DNA of 37,963 bases from Colimorpha sp045597945. GTDB taxonomy: Bacteria > Bacteroidota > Bacteroidia > Bacteroidales > P3. Every line of letters begins with the position of its first letter. Position 1 is the stretch's first letter. A program made the translations under genes and the position numbers. The stretch is from the NCBI GenBank assembly GCA_045597945.1, contig JAZLLD010000001.1, forward strand, positions 1 to 37,963, written 5' to 3'. The notes beneath the pieces are model-generated. The model was not told where the DNA came from and ran no database searches. It saw only the letters and a list, made by a program, of their open reading frames with translations. Below, in pieces: positions 25,212-34,000 of this stretch.

Positions 25212-28200
25212 CAATACCACTCTAACTATCAGCAATAAGGGTGTCCGTGCGGACACCCTTTTGCTGATTATTTTATTGTTCATTTCTTTCCCCTGTCGTG
25301 CTATCCATCGCGACACTTTAGGCGCAGGCAGTCGCACCTATTTTGTCCAAAATCTCGGCCAGTGGGAAAAACCTATTCTTTTCAAGTCCCATACCCATAA
25401 TGCTGTCGTATATGCCGAGAAGAATGGCTTAACGATTACACTGCGTACCCCGGTTGCTGACCTCGGCCAGTATGCCACTCCCCATCCCCCTATGCATCGG
25501 CATGTCTATCGTGTTCGTTATCTTGGTGCATCTGTTGATCCCCAGGTATCAGGGCAGGATATCAACCCGGCCGATGGCTACGACAACTATTATTACGGCA
25601 AAGACCCTTCCAAATGGGTATCACATCTTCCTCATTATAGCATGGTCTATTACCATGATTTATATCCCGGAATTGATATGGATTTGCGTGTGGCTCAACA
25701 TGCCATGAAAACCAACTATTATGTTCAGCCGGGAGCTTCCCCTTCGGCCATTGTTATGCGCTATGAAGGTGCCGACAAACTCTATCTCAGCAATTCCAAC
25801 CTTATCATTCGCACTTCTGTTGGCGACATTGTTGAGCTTAAACCTTATGCCTATCAAGAAACTGATACAGGCCGAGTGGAAATCACTGTCCGATATCAAG
25901 TCAAAGGTGATGAAGTGCGGTTCCATATTCCTTCTTACGACAAATCTCTTCCCCTCATTATAGACCCTATCCTTCATTTTTCTACCTATACGGGTTCCCA
26001 TGCCGATAACTGGGGGACCACGGCCACCTATGATTCTCATAACAATACCTACACTGCCGGTCTTGTATGGGAGCGGGATGGGGGGTATCCGGTTTCTGTG
26101 GGCGCATACGATGTTACATATAATGGCAACGCCGATATTGGAATCTTCAAGTTCGATCCCTCTGGTAGTCAGCGGTTGTTTGCAACCTTCTTAGGAGGCA
26201 GCCTGGCCGATATGCCGCACAGCCTTTTTGTTAATGCATTTGATGAACTAGTAGTCTTTGGCACTACGGGTTCTGCCGATTTCCCTGTCACCCCAGGCGC
26301 TTACGACACCTCATTCAATGGGGGAACGTTGGTTGACTATGAAGCCACCAACATCATCCATTTCCAGAATGGTTCCGATATTTTTGTGTCGCGATTCAAC
26401 AGCGATGGAACTCAGCTCCAGGCCTCCACTTATATTGGCGGTTCGGGCAATGATGGTTTGAACTATCGCAACAGCTTCTCTTATCGTGAGATAATGTGTG
26501 GTAACGACTCGCTATATTTCAACTATGGCGATGGCGCGCGCGGTGAGCTGATTACCGATGATGTGAACAACGTTTATGTGGGTAGTACCACTTTCTCTGT
26601 TGATTTCCCCACCACGTCGAATGCAATTCAGTCGTTGCCTATGCTTAAACAGAATGGTGTGGTCTTCAAGTTAGACTATCATCTGCGCAACCTGCTGTGG
26701 TCCACCTATCTTGGAGGTAACGATAATGATGCTATTTATTCCATAGATGTTGACACTAGTTATAATGTCATAGTTTGCGGTGGCACCAACTCGTGGAATT
26801 TTCCCACCACATCCAATGCCTACCAGCGCAATTTTGGTGGTGGCACGGCCGATGGTTTTGTGGCTAAAATATCGTATAATGGCGACCGTCTGCTCAGTAG
26901 CACCTTTTTCGGCTCCAATGTTTACGATCAGATATATTTTGTCCGCACCAGCAAGAACAACCATGTATATCTCTTCGGCCAGACCAAGGCCTCGGACTCA
27001 ACCATGATATTCAATGCTGAATACAATGTGCCTGGTGCAGGAATGCTTCTGGCCCATCTTGATCCGGATTTGTCCTCGTTGGAATGGTCCACCGTGTTTG
27101 GCACACCCACAGGTCGTCCCAATCTCTCTCCCACAGCATTCGCTTGCGATATCTGCGACCGCATCTATGCGGCAGGCTGGGGGCGCGACTATGTCAATAC
27201 TTGTGTCAATGCCTGGAACACCTATGGTACAGCAGGTATGGAAGTTACCTCTGATGCCATCCAGTCAACTACCGATGGCCAGGATTTCTACATTATATCG
27301 CTGAGCAACGATGCCTCACATGTCGAGTTTGCCACCTTCTTTGGCGAAATCCACGACGATTCAGTCGGCTATTCTCATGGCCACGACCATGTGGATGGTG
27401 GTACTTCACGATTTGATAAATTTTCCACTCTTTATCAGAGCGTCTGTGCCAGTTGTGGCGGTTACAATCAGTTCCCCACCACCGAGAATGTTTGGTCGCG
27501 CCGCAATTATAGTCCCAACTGCAACAATGCCGTTTTCCGTCTCAATGTCCATGACGACTACCCTGTGGCTCAATGCCTTCAGCCGCCTGTAGGTTGCTAT
27601 CCTCCCTATACGGTCCAGTTCACCAATACCGGTCGCGGTGATAACTTCTTCTGGGATTTTGGTGATGGCTCAACCTCTACCCAGGCCAGTCCTTCCCATA
27701 CCTATACCCAGTCCGGCACCTTCCGTGTTATGCTAGTGGCAGTTAAGTCCAATGGCTGCAAAACTTCCGACACCTCATTCATCAACGTGCGTGTCCTTGA
27801 CCCTGAAGGTCGCAGTGCTGTTGCCGTGTCTTCTTGCACTCACGAGCCCATCCACATAGGGCCCCGCCCCTTGCCGGGATGCTCATATCAGTGGATCACC
27901 AATGGGGTGTCCGACCCCACCATTGCCAACCCTTATGTTACTGAGAGCGGCGACTATATCTTGCTCATTACCACTGTTGACAATTGTACCGAAACCGATA
28001 CCTTCCGAGTAGAATATCTTGACATCCTCGACACCTTGATGCTCTTCTCGCCCACTTGTCCGGGCGGTTCCGATGGCTGTGCGGTGGCTCGGCTTTTTCC
28101 TGAAGCTCAGGCCGATGCCGAATACTATTGGGATGGATTCCCTGGCGACAGCATCCTTCCCGGACTTTCTGCCAATGGTGTTGGGCACACGTTGACTGTT

Positions 28201-28983
28201 TTCAGTCGTGGCTGCACAATTGAGGTCCCATTTATTATCCAAGATCCACCTGCGTTGCAATACAATATCAGTTCCAATGAGGTAATCTGTGGCGATGATT
28301 GCGATGGGTGGATTAATGTCAGTTATGGCTATCCCAACCAGCCCACTCGCGACACCCTGCTGGAGAATTTGTGCGAAGGCACCTATACCATCAATTTCTC
28401 CGACACAGCGGGCTGCCCTTATTCCGCCACCTCAACCATTGTGCGCGACACCCTGTTGCGCAATATGCGCATTTGGTCCGACAACAGCGAAATCTATCTT
28501 TCGCAAAGCACCCGCCTGCATGTCACCCCTGTTGAAAATGCTACCTATGCCTGGAACGACCCTGCGACTCTTGACCACCCCGACAGCCATTCCCCTGTTG
28601 CCACACCGGTCGACACCATCACCGTCTACACCTGCCGAGTAACCGACTCTTTAGGTTGCACCTGGAATGGAAGTTTGGCAGTCCATTGCACCGAGGTTAT
28701 CTGTGGCCGCCCCAATATCTTCATTCCCAACGCATTCTCACCCAACGGCGATGGCCTTAACGACCAACTCTGTTTCCGTGGAAAATATGTGCTCGAATTT
28801 CATCTGGCAATCTATTCTCGCTGGGGTGAGAAAGTGTTCGAAACCAACGATATCAACGCATGTTGGGATGGAAAATATAACGGAAACTGGTGTATGCCAG
28901 GCGTCTACACCTATTTTTGCCAGGTCAAATGCGAAGCCGGCTTTGAAAACATCATTAAAGGCGACATAACACTTATCCGATAA
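25186..28983 (+). CDS. Large T9SS type B cargo protein with DUF7948/SBBP propeller and PKD domains
   Basis: A 1265-residue exported protein. The ATG at 25186 lies inside the upstream gene. An N-terminal stretch (KGVRADT) precedes a hydrophobic core LLLIILLFISFPCRA that looks like a signal peptide; a TTG at 25261 is the main alternative start. The next domain begins TYFVQNLGQW (from residue 52), the DUF7948 module that usually precedes SBBP beta-propeller repeats. Several such repeats follow to about 790 (ADFPVTPGAYDTSFNGG, FVAKISYNGD, STYIGGSGNDG). A PKD domain is at about 802-870 (FWDFGDGSTSTQASPSHTY), and the type B sorting domain from about 1178 has AFSPNGDGLNDQL and YSRWGEKVF. Surface binding is inferred. 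It is coupled to the next gene by TAATG. Confidence 0.9.
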   Translation: MVLSKSSNSNTTLTISNKGVRADTLLLIILLFISFPCRAIHRDTLGAGSRTYFVQNLGQWEKPILFKSHTHNAVVYAEKNGLTITLRTPVADLGQYATPHPPMHRHVYRVRYLGASVDPQVSGQDINPADGYDNYYYGKDPSKWVSHLPHYSMVYYHDLYPGIDMDLRVAQHAMKTNYYVQPGASPSAIVMRYEGADKLYLSNSNLIIRTSVGDIVELKPYAYQETDTGRVEITVRYQVKGDEVRFHIPSYDKSLPLIIDPILHFSTYTGSHADNWGTTATYDSHNNTYTAGLVWERDGGYPVSVGAYDVTYNGNADIGIFKFDPSGSQRLFATFLGGSLADMPHSLFVNAFDELVVFGTTGSADFPVTPGAYDTSFNGGTLVDYEATNIIHFQNGSDIFVSRFNSDGTQLQASTYIGGSGNDGLNYRNSFSYREIMCGNDSLYFNYGDGARGELITDDVNNVYVGSTTFSVDFPTTSNAIQSLPMLKQNGVVFKLDYHLRNLLWSTYLGGNDNDAIYSIDVDTSYNVIVCGGTNSWNFPTTSNAYQRNFGGGTADGFVAKISYNGDRLLSSTFFGSNVYDQIYFVRTSKNNHVYLFGQTKASDSTMIFNAEYNVPGAGMLLAHLDPDLSSLEWSTVFGTPTGRPNLSPTAFACDICDRIYAAGWGRDYVNTCVNAWNTYGTAGMEVTSDAIQSTTDGQDFYIISLSNDASHVEFATFFGEIHDDSVGYSHGHDHVDGGTSRFDKFSTLYQSVCASCGGYNQFPTTENVWSRRNYSPNCNNAVFRLNVHDDYPVAQCLQPPVGCYPPYTVQFTNTGRGDNFFWDFGDGSTSTQASPSHTYTQSGTFRVMLVAVKSNGCKTSDTSFINVRVLDPEGRSAVAVSSCTHEPIHIGPRPLPGCSYQWITNGVSDPTIANPYVTESGDYILLITTVDNCTETDTFRVEYLDILDTLMLFSPTCPGGSDGCAVARLFPEAQADAEYYWDGFPGDSILPGLSANGVGHTLTVFSRGCTIEVPFIIQDPPALQYNISSNEVICGDDCDGWINVSYGYPNQPTRDTLLENLCEGTYTINFSDTAGCPYSATSTIVRDTLLRNMRIWSDNSEIYLSQSTRLHVTPVENATYAWNDPATLDHPDSHSPVATPVDTITVYTCRVTDSLGCTWNGSLAVHCTEVICGRPNIFIPNAFSPNGDGLNDQLCFRGKYVLEFHLAIYSRWGEKVFETNDINACWDGKYNGNWCMPGVYTYFCQVKCEAGFENIIKGDITLIR
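25231..25265 (+). terminator. Strong hairpin at the junction of the two T9SS cargo genes
   Basis: AAGGGTGTCC (25237-25246), loop GTGC, then GGACACCCTT (25251-25260). The stem is lengthened by AGCAA/TTGCT at 25231-25235 and 25261-25265 across a one-base bulge, and the sequence beyond is T-rich. It begins 20 nt after the stop of the upstream gene, as an intrinsic terminator should, but lies inside the reading frame of the next gene. Confidence 0.75.
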
Positions 28984-29813
28984 TGAAAGACCAATTTGTT
29001 ATTGCCTATCTTGCCGACCTCTCCATGGCGGACGAGGTGATGAGCCATGCCGCTTTCTTGGCATCTATGCTCAATAAAGGCCTCATTCTGCTTTATGTTG
29101 AGGACCAGCAATATAAGAATACGCCTCATGCCCAGGTGACGGATACTCTTCTGCAACTTGAGGCCAAATATTCTCACGTCAACCCAGCCCATGTGGCCAT
29201 GCGAGGCAAGACTCAGGAGGTCATCAATGCCCTGCCCACCATGCTCAACGGCGTTGTGGCCGTAGCGGGTGTCAATGCTGGTGCTCGCCGGGGTTCCCTC
29301 ACCCATCCTCGCCAGGTGCTGCGCCTTTTCTCCCAGTGCAAGATTGCCTATCTCACCGTCCAGGCACAACTGCTTTCGCCCCAGGCTTATAGCAGCGTGG
29401 CTTATGGTGTCGATTTCCGCAAGGAAAGCAAGGAAAAACTGATTTGGGCCAGCTATTTTGCTCGATTTGGTGCCAGCCGACTCACAATGCTGCATTTCGA
29501 CTATTCCGATGAGGGTCTTCGTGCCAAGTGGCACAACAATGTCCTCTTTATGAAAAAGTTCTTCAAAGGTTTGGGTGTCAGCTACGAAGATGGCGTAGTC
29601 TCAGGCCGAGCTTTATTCCCCGAAACCATTATCTGCCAGGCGGCCTACGACCGCAGCTGTGGCTTGCTGATCTCGGTCACCACCGACACCCGCGACCTTG
29701 ATTTTCTGGAATGGTTTGCCGGCACTCACGAACAACGCATCATTCGCAATTCCAATAAATTGCCCATCTTATTTCTCAATCCTCGCAACGATATTTATGT
29801 CCTTTGCGACTAA
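28983..29813 (+). CDS. UspA-like protein, tandem universal-stress-type domains
   Basis: A 276-residue cytosolic protein without a signal peptide. Two halves, each with the alpha/beta pattern of the universal stress protein fold, meet near residue 135. They begin FVIAYLADLSMADEVMSHAAFLASML and SSVAYGVDFRKESKEKLIWASYFA. The ATP-loop G-x2-G-x9-G-(S/T) is not obvious, so nucleotide binding is doubtful. The start codon overlaps the stop of the T9SS cargo gene (TAATG), so it is probably translated from the same mRNA. A role in stress or envelope homeostasis is only a guess. Confidence 0.75.
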   Translation: MKDQFVIAYLADLSMADEVMSHAAFLASMLNKGLILLYVEDQQYKNTPHAQVTDTLLQLEAKYSHVNPAHVAMRGKTQEVINALPTMLNGVVAVAGVNAGARRGSLTHPRQVLRLFSQCKIAYLTVQAQLLSPQAYSSVAYGVDFRKESKEKLIWASYFARFGASRLTMLHFDYSDEGLRAKWHNNVLFMKKFFKGLGVSYEDGVVSGRALFPETIICQAAYDRSCGLLISVTTDTRDLDFLEWFAGTHEQRIIRNSNKLPILFLNPRNDIYVLCD

Positions 29814-29837
29814 ACACCCAATTAACACCCATTAATC

Positions 29838-30833
29838 ATGAAAACAAAAATCCTTACCATTCTCCTTTTGCTGGCTCTGGCCTCTTGCGGTCGATACACG
29901 GCACCAGAGCCTAATTCCGACAATCACGACAGTATCCCCACTGTCTATTTCACTTCAGAAATCACACCGCAGTCGCTGCTCCGTATCTACCAAGCCCTTG
30001 GCGTTGAGCCTGATGGTCCTGTGTGTGTGAAAATCTCCACCGGCGAGAGCAACAAGACCAACTACCTCAAACCCACGCTCATCCGCGATTTGGTGCAGGC
30101 GGTTGATGGCACCATTGTTGAGTGCTGCACAGCCTATGGCGGCCATCGCCAGGATCCAAAAAAGCATTGGCAGACCATCCATGAGCATGGTTTCGACACC
30201 ATTGCCCCGGTGGACTTGATGGATGAGTATGGCGATATCCGCATCCCGGTCACCGATACTACCCATTTGCGTTACGATATTGTAGGTGAGCACCTTAAGA
30301 ATTATCGTTGGATGATTAATCTGGCTCATTTCAAGGGTCATGCTATGGGCGGCTATGGCGGAGTGATGAAGAATGCCTCCATCGGCGTTGCCTCCACGGC
30401 TGGCAAGGCCTACATCCATTCTGCCGGCCGTAGTGCCGACCCTATCAAAGCCTGGTTGCCGGGCAATCTGGCCGCTGGCCCTGGCCAGGATCAGTTTATT
30501 GAATCCATGGCCGCTGCAGCGCAGGCCGTCCATAACTATATGGGTGGCAGAGTGGTGTATATCAATGTGATGAACAATCTCTCGGTCGACTGCGACTGTA
30601 TGCCCAATCCTGCCAAACCCAAGCTGAAGGACATCGGCATTGCCGCTTCGCTCGACCCCGTGGCTGTCGACCAGGCCTGCCTTGATATGGTCTTTGCTGT
30701 TGAACCCACCGAGGGCAACGACAACGTACCCCTCATCCGCCGCATCGAGACTCGCCATGGCAACTATCTCCCGGTCTATGCCGAGAAGATTGGCCTGGGA
30801 TCCCGCCGCTACCGCTTAATCAATATAGAATAA
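29838..30833 (+). CDS. DUF362-domain lipoprotein
   Basis: A 331-residue lipoprotein: MKTKILTILLLLALASC has a type II signal with lipobox LASC and the lipidated Cys17. The mature part fits the DUF362 family, with VCVKISTGESNKTNYLKP near the start, the central block INLAHFKGHAMGGYGGVMKNASIGVAS, and SLDPVAVDQACLDMV near the end. The function of DUF362 proteins is not established; several are fused to or sit beside 4Fe-4S proteins, but no ferredoxin motif is present here. It lies 24 nt after the UspA-like gene and closes this rightward cluster. Confidence 0.9.
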   Translation: MKTKILTILLLLALASCGRYTAPEPNSDNHDSIPTVYFTSEITPQSLLRIYQALGVEPDGPVCVKISTGESNKTNYLKPTLIRDLVQAVDGTIVECCTAYGGHRQDPKKHWQTIHEHGFDTIAPVDLMDEYGDIRIPVTDTTHLRYDIVGEHLKNYRWMINLAHFKGHAMGGYGGVMKNASIGVASTAGKAYIHSAGRSADPIKAWLPGNLAAGPGQDQFIESMAAAAQAVHNYMGGRVVYINVMNNLSVDCDCMPNPAKPKLKDIGIAASLDPVAVDQACLDMVFAVEPTEGNDNVPLIRRIETRHGNYLPVYAEKIGLGSRRYRLINIE

Positions 30834-31038
30834 AGGGTGACCTCTAAAAATTTGATAATCTCAGTTTTGCAAACGAAACATGCATACAGGTGGTGTATAT
30901 TGATAGTCTTTGTAATAAATTGTTTTTATGGTATAAAGATACAAAAAAATTAACTTGCACAACTTTTTTGCTTGAACTTAAGAAATATTAATACATTAAT
31001 TCGTCAAATAGGTTATTAAAATTTCCCCGTAAAGTGTT
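30834..31038. other. AT-rich left flank of the ATPase-helicase gene
   Basis: Composition changes abruptly here from the GC-richer DUF362 gene to AT-rich sequence that continues through the next gene. A TTTG at 30909-30912 is followed 19 nt later by TATAAAGA, a poor -7 match. There is no recognisable terminator, tRNA or insertion-sequence end. Confidence 0.5.
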
Positions 31039-34000
31039 ATGAAATCTGGTGATAGTCGTAAAATTACTCAGTTTGAGAAAGAGCTTTTTCAAGACCTTCA
31101 CGATGGGCGTGCATATGATGCAAAAACATTCAATAAGCCATCGTACAAAGGCCTTTGGACTGGCATTGTTGACAAGTATAAGGAAAAAGCACATTTCGTA
31201 TATGAGCTCCTTCAAAATGCTGATGATGCACAAGCAACAGAAGCCACATTCTCTTTGGAGAAGAATTGCCTTATTTTCAAACATAATGGTAAGGTAGGAT
31301 TCTCTGTTTCAAGAGAAGACGATATAGATAACAAAGGACATATTAATGCCATTACTGGTGTTGGTAATTCGACTAAGAATGAAGAGTCTGGCAATACAAT
31401 TGGAAAATTCGGTGTTGGATTTAAGGCAGTTTTTCAATATACTAATGTACCACATATTTATGATGACAAGTTTTGGTTCAAGATAGAGAATTATATTGTT
31501 CCGACAGCTCTAGATAGTGATTACGATGGAAGAAAGAAGGGAGAAACTATTTTTGTTTTTCCATTCTTCTCACCAGCTGATGCGTACAATGAAATTTCTC
31601 AGCGATTATGCACCCTGAACAATCCAATCCTTTTTTTGCGACACCTTAGAAAAGTCGCTATCAATACACCCGAGAAACAAAATGTTATCTATAGTAAGGA
31701 GGTCTTAGAATCGTATAATCATGAGAATACAAGACATGACCTTCTTTCTGTAAATAATTATGGTGAACGGGTTAAAATGCATATGTTCACCAAAGAGGTT
31801 ACAATAACTAATGAGGGAAAGAACTATTCTCAGTACATATCTGTAGGTTATTTTTTGAACTCCAACGATGAACTTGATATAGCTTCACAAAGAAAAGTAT
31901 TTTGTTTCTTTCCAACTGCAGAAACATTCCGTCTAAAATGTATAGTACATGCACCTTTTTTGTTGGTAGATAGCCGACAGCAACTAAAGGACTCAAGAAT
32001 CAATAGTCAGTTAAAATCTATGCTTGCAGAATTGGCAGCAGGTGCGCTGGTTATTATGCGTGACTATGGTTTGAAACGTGGAAAGTTGTTAATCAACGAA
32101 AATTTGTTCAGCATTATTCCTGAAAGTGATAACTATTCGTATAATACTGACGATACATTCCGTGACGAATATATCAAAACGATACGAGAGAATAAGCTCT
32201 TATTAGGCAGAAACAATAAATATATTTCCATAGAAGAAGCTTTAGTTTGTCGTCCAATGTCGATGATGAACATATTGTCAGATAAACAATTAACTTATCT
32301 GAAAAATTCTGACTATGAAGAGCATAAGGATGATGAGGATTCATGTAACTACTTCTTGCGAGAAGAAACCCAAAGGCTCTATACACAAGACTATGTAAAG
32401 TCCATTTTGGACAATCTGGGTGTTTCTATTTATAAGGGAGATAATCTTGCTGCAGATATTACTCAGAAGTTTATGGAAACAAATGGGATGAAGTGGGCTA
32501 AAAGGTTATATTCTCATTTAAGGAATGAGCAAGTAGGCTTGTGGAAACGTGCAGACAATACAAAAAAGAAGATAACCGATACACCATTTTGCCTAAGTCC
32601 TATTGTCTTGACTTCTGATGGTACATGGAAGTCAGCATATCTCGATACAGGTTCTCTTAATGTATATCTGCCGTTAGCGAATGCTGCGGAAGGATATAAT
32701 TTCATATCCTCTGAATACCTAAAAGATAAAGACTCTTTGACCTTTCTTAAAGATCTGGGTCTAAAGGAACCAGATGCGTGGGATTACATCCAGAGTGTTA
32801 TTCTCAAAAAGTATAACGAGAAAGGAACTATTACTCAGGCTGTTATTATCTCTGATTTCGAGGTTATATATGATTATATCAGAAAAATAAAGACTCCTCA
32901 AGAGCGTTCAGAAAAGATAGAAATCCTTAAAACCTCCTTCCACCTGGTTTGCTTTGACAACTGTCTTAGAGCCGCTAATGGTCTATACGGTGACAATGAG
33001 TTACTAAGGAAATATTTTTCTGGTATAAAGGAGAAGTTTGTCCAAGCATCCTATTATAAAGCATTTATTGACAAATACTCCAGACAGGAATTTAATGATT
33101 TTATAAAAAGTCTAGGTGTTGAATCATTACCAAAAGTTCTTAGATTCCCAAGGAATTACCTTCCATATGAGGAAATGATTGAAGCTGGAATAAAAAATTA
33201 TAGTCGGTGCTCTATAAAGGATTGCAAACTTGATGGCTTCTTTGAATGGAATACCAAAAGTATTGAAGAGTCCAAAATTGTTTGGCAATGGCTTTCTGTC
33301 ATACTGAAAGATAAGTCATTGCTAACCGCAGAGTGTAAGTATAAATATCATAATTGGTATTCTGCCACATTAACCTCTACATTATTTAAACAATTAAAAA
33401 CAAAGAAATGGATTAGAACTTCGGATGGCGAAAATTATCTTCCTTCCGAGGTGAGTTTAGAGCAATTAGAAGAAAGTGAATATATTATTGATTATAATCT
33501 AATAAAGCTCTTTGGTATAGAAAAGAAGACAAAGTCATTAAAGGAGTTAGGAGCAAGTGCACATCAGATCGAGCAAAACGAGATGGGCAAACTTGCTCAG
33601 AAGTATGGTTTTGAGACCGAAGAAGATTTCAAAGAAGCACAAGAGGCATTGCGCGAAAAAAAAGAACGTGAGTACGCTAAACAAAATGCAAAATCATCAT
33701 CGAATACTTCTGGATTCTCAAACGAAGAAGATACAACAGTAAATTCCAAGATGCGTAAAACATCTTTGGACGATATGTCTTCAAGCACAAAAGACTATGA
33801 AATAAAAACTCCTCGTGTGTCTAAGAGTATAGACGAAAGGGTGAATGATATTACTCAAAAGTTTGCAGATGAAGCGAATAGAAGAATTGAAGAAGAAAAT
33901 AAAAGAGCGAACGTAGAAGATTTTCAAAAATACACAAAGGTATGGTTTGAAACTTTACTTGATCTCGAATATAATTCTTCTCTGACTGAATCTGACAATA

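Noticed and set aside
30834..30895. Sequence after the DUF362 gene looked like a possible insertion-sequence end
   Set aside because: No matching inverted end at the other side of the helicase gene, and no transposase in the window.
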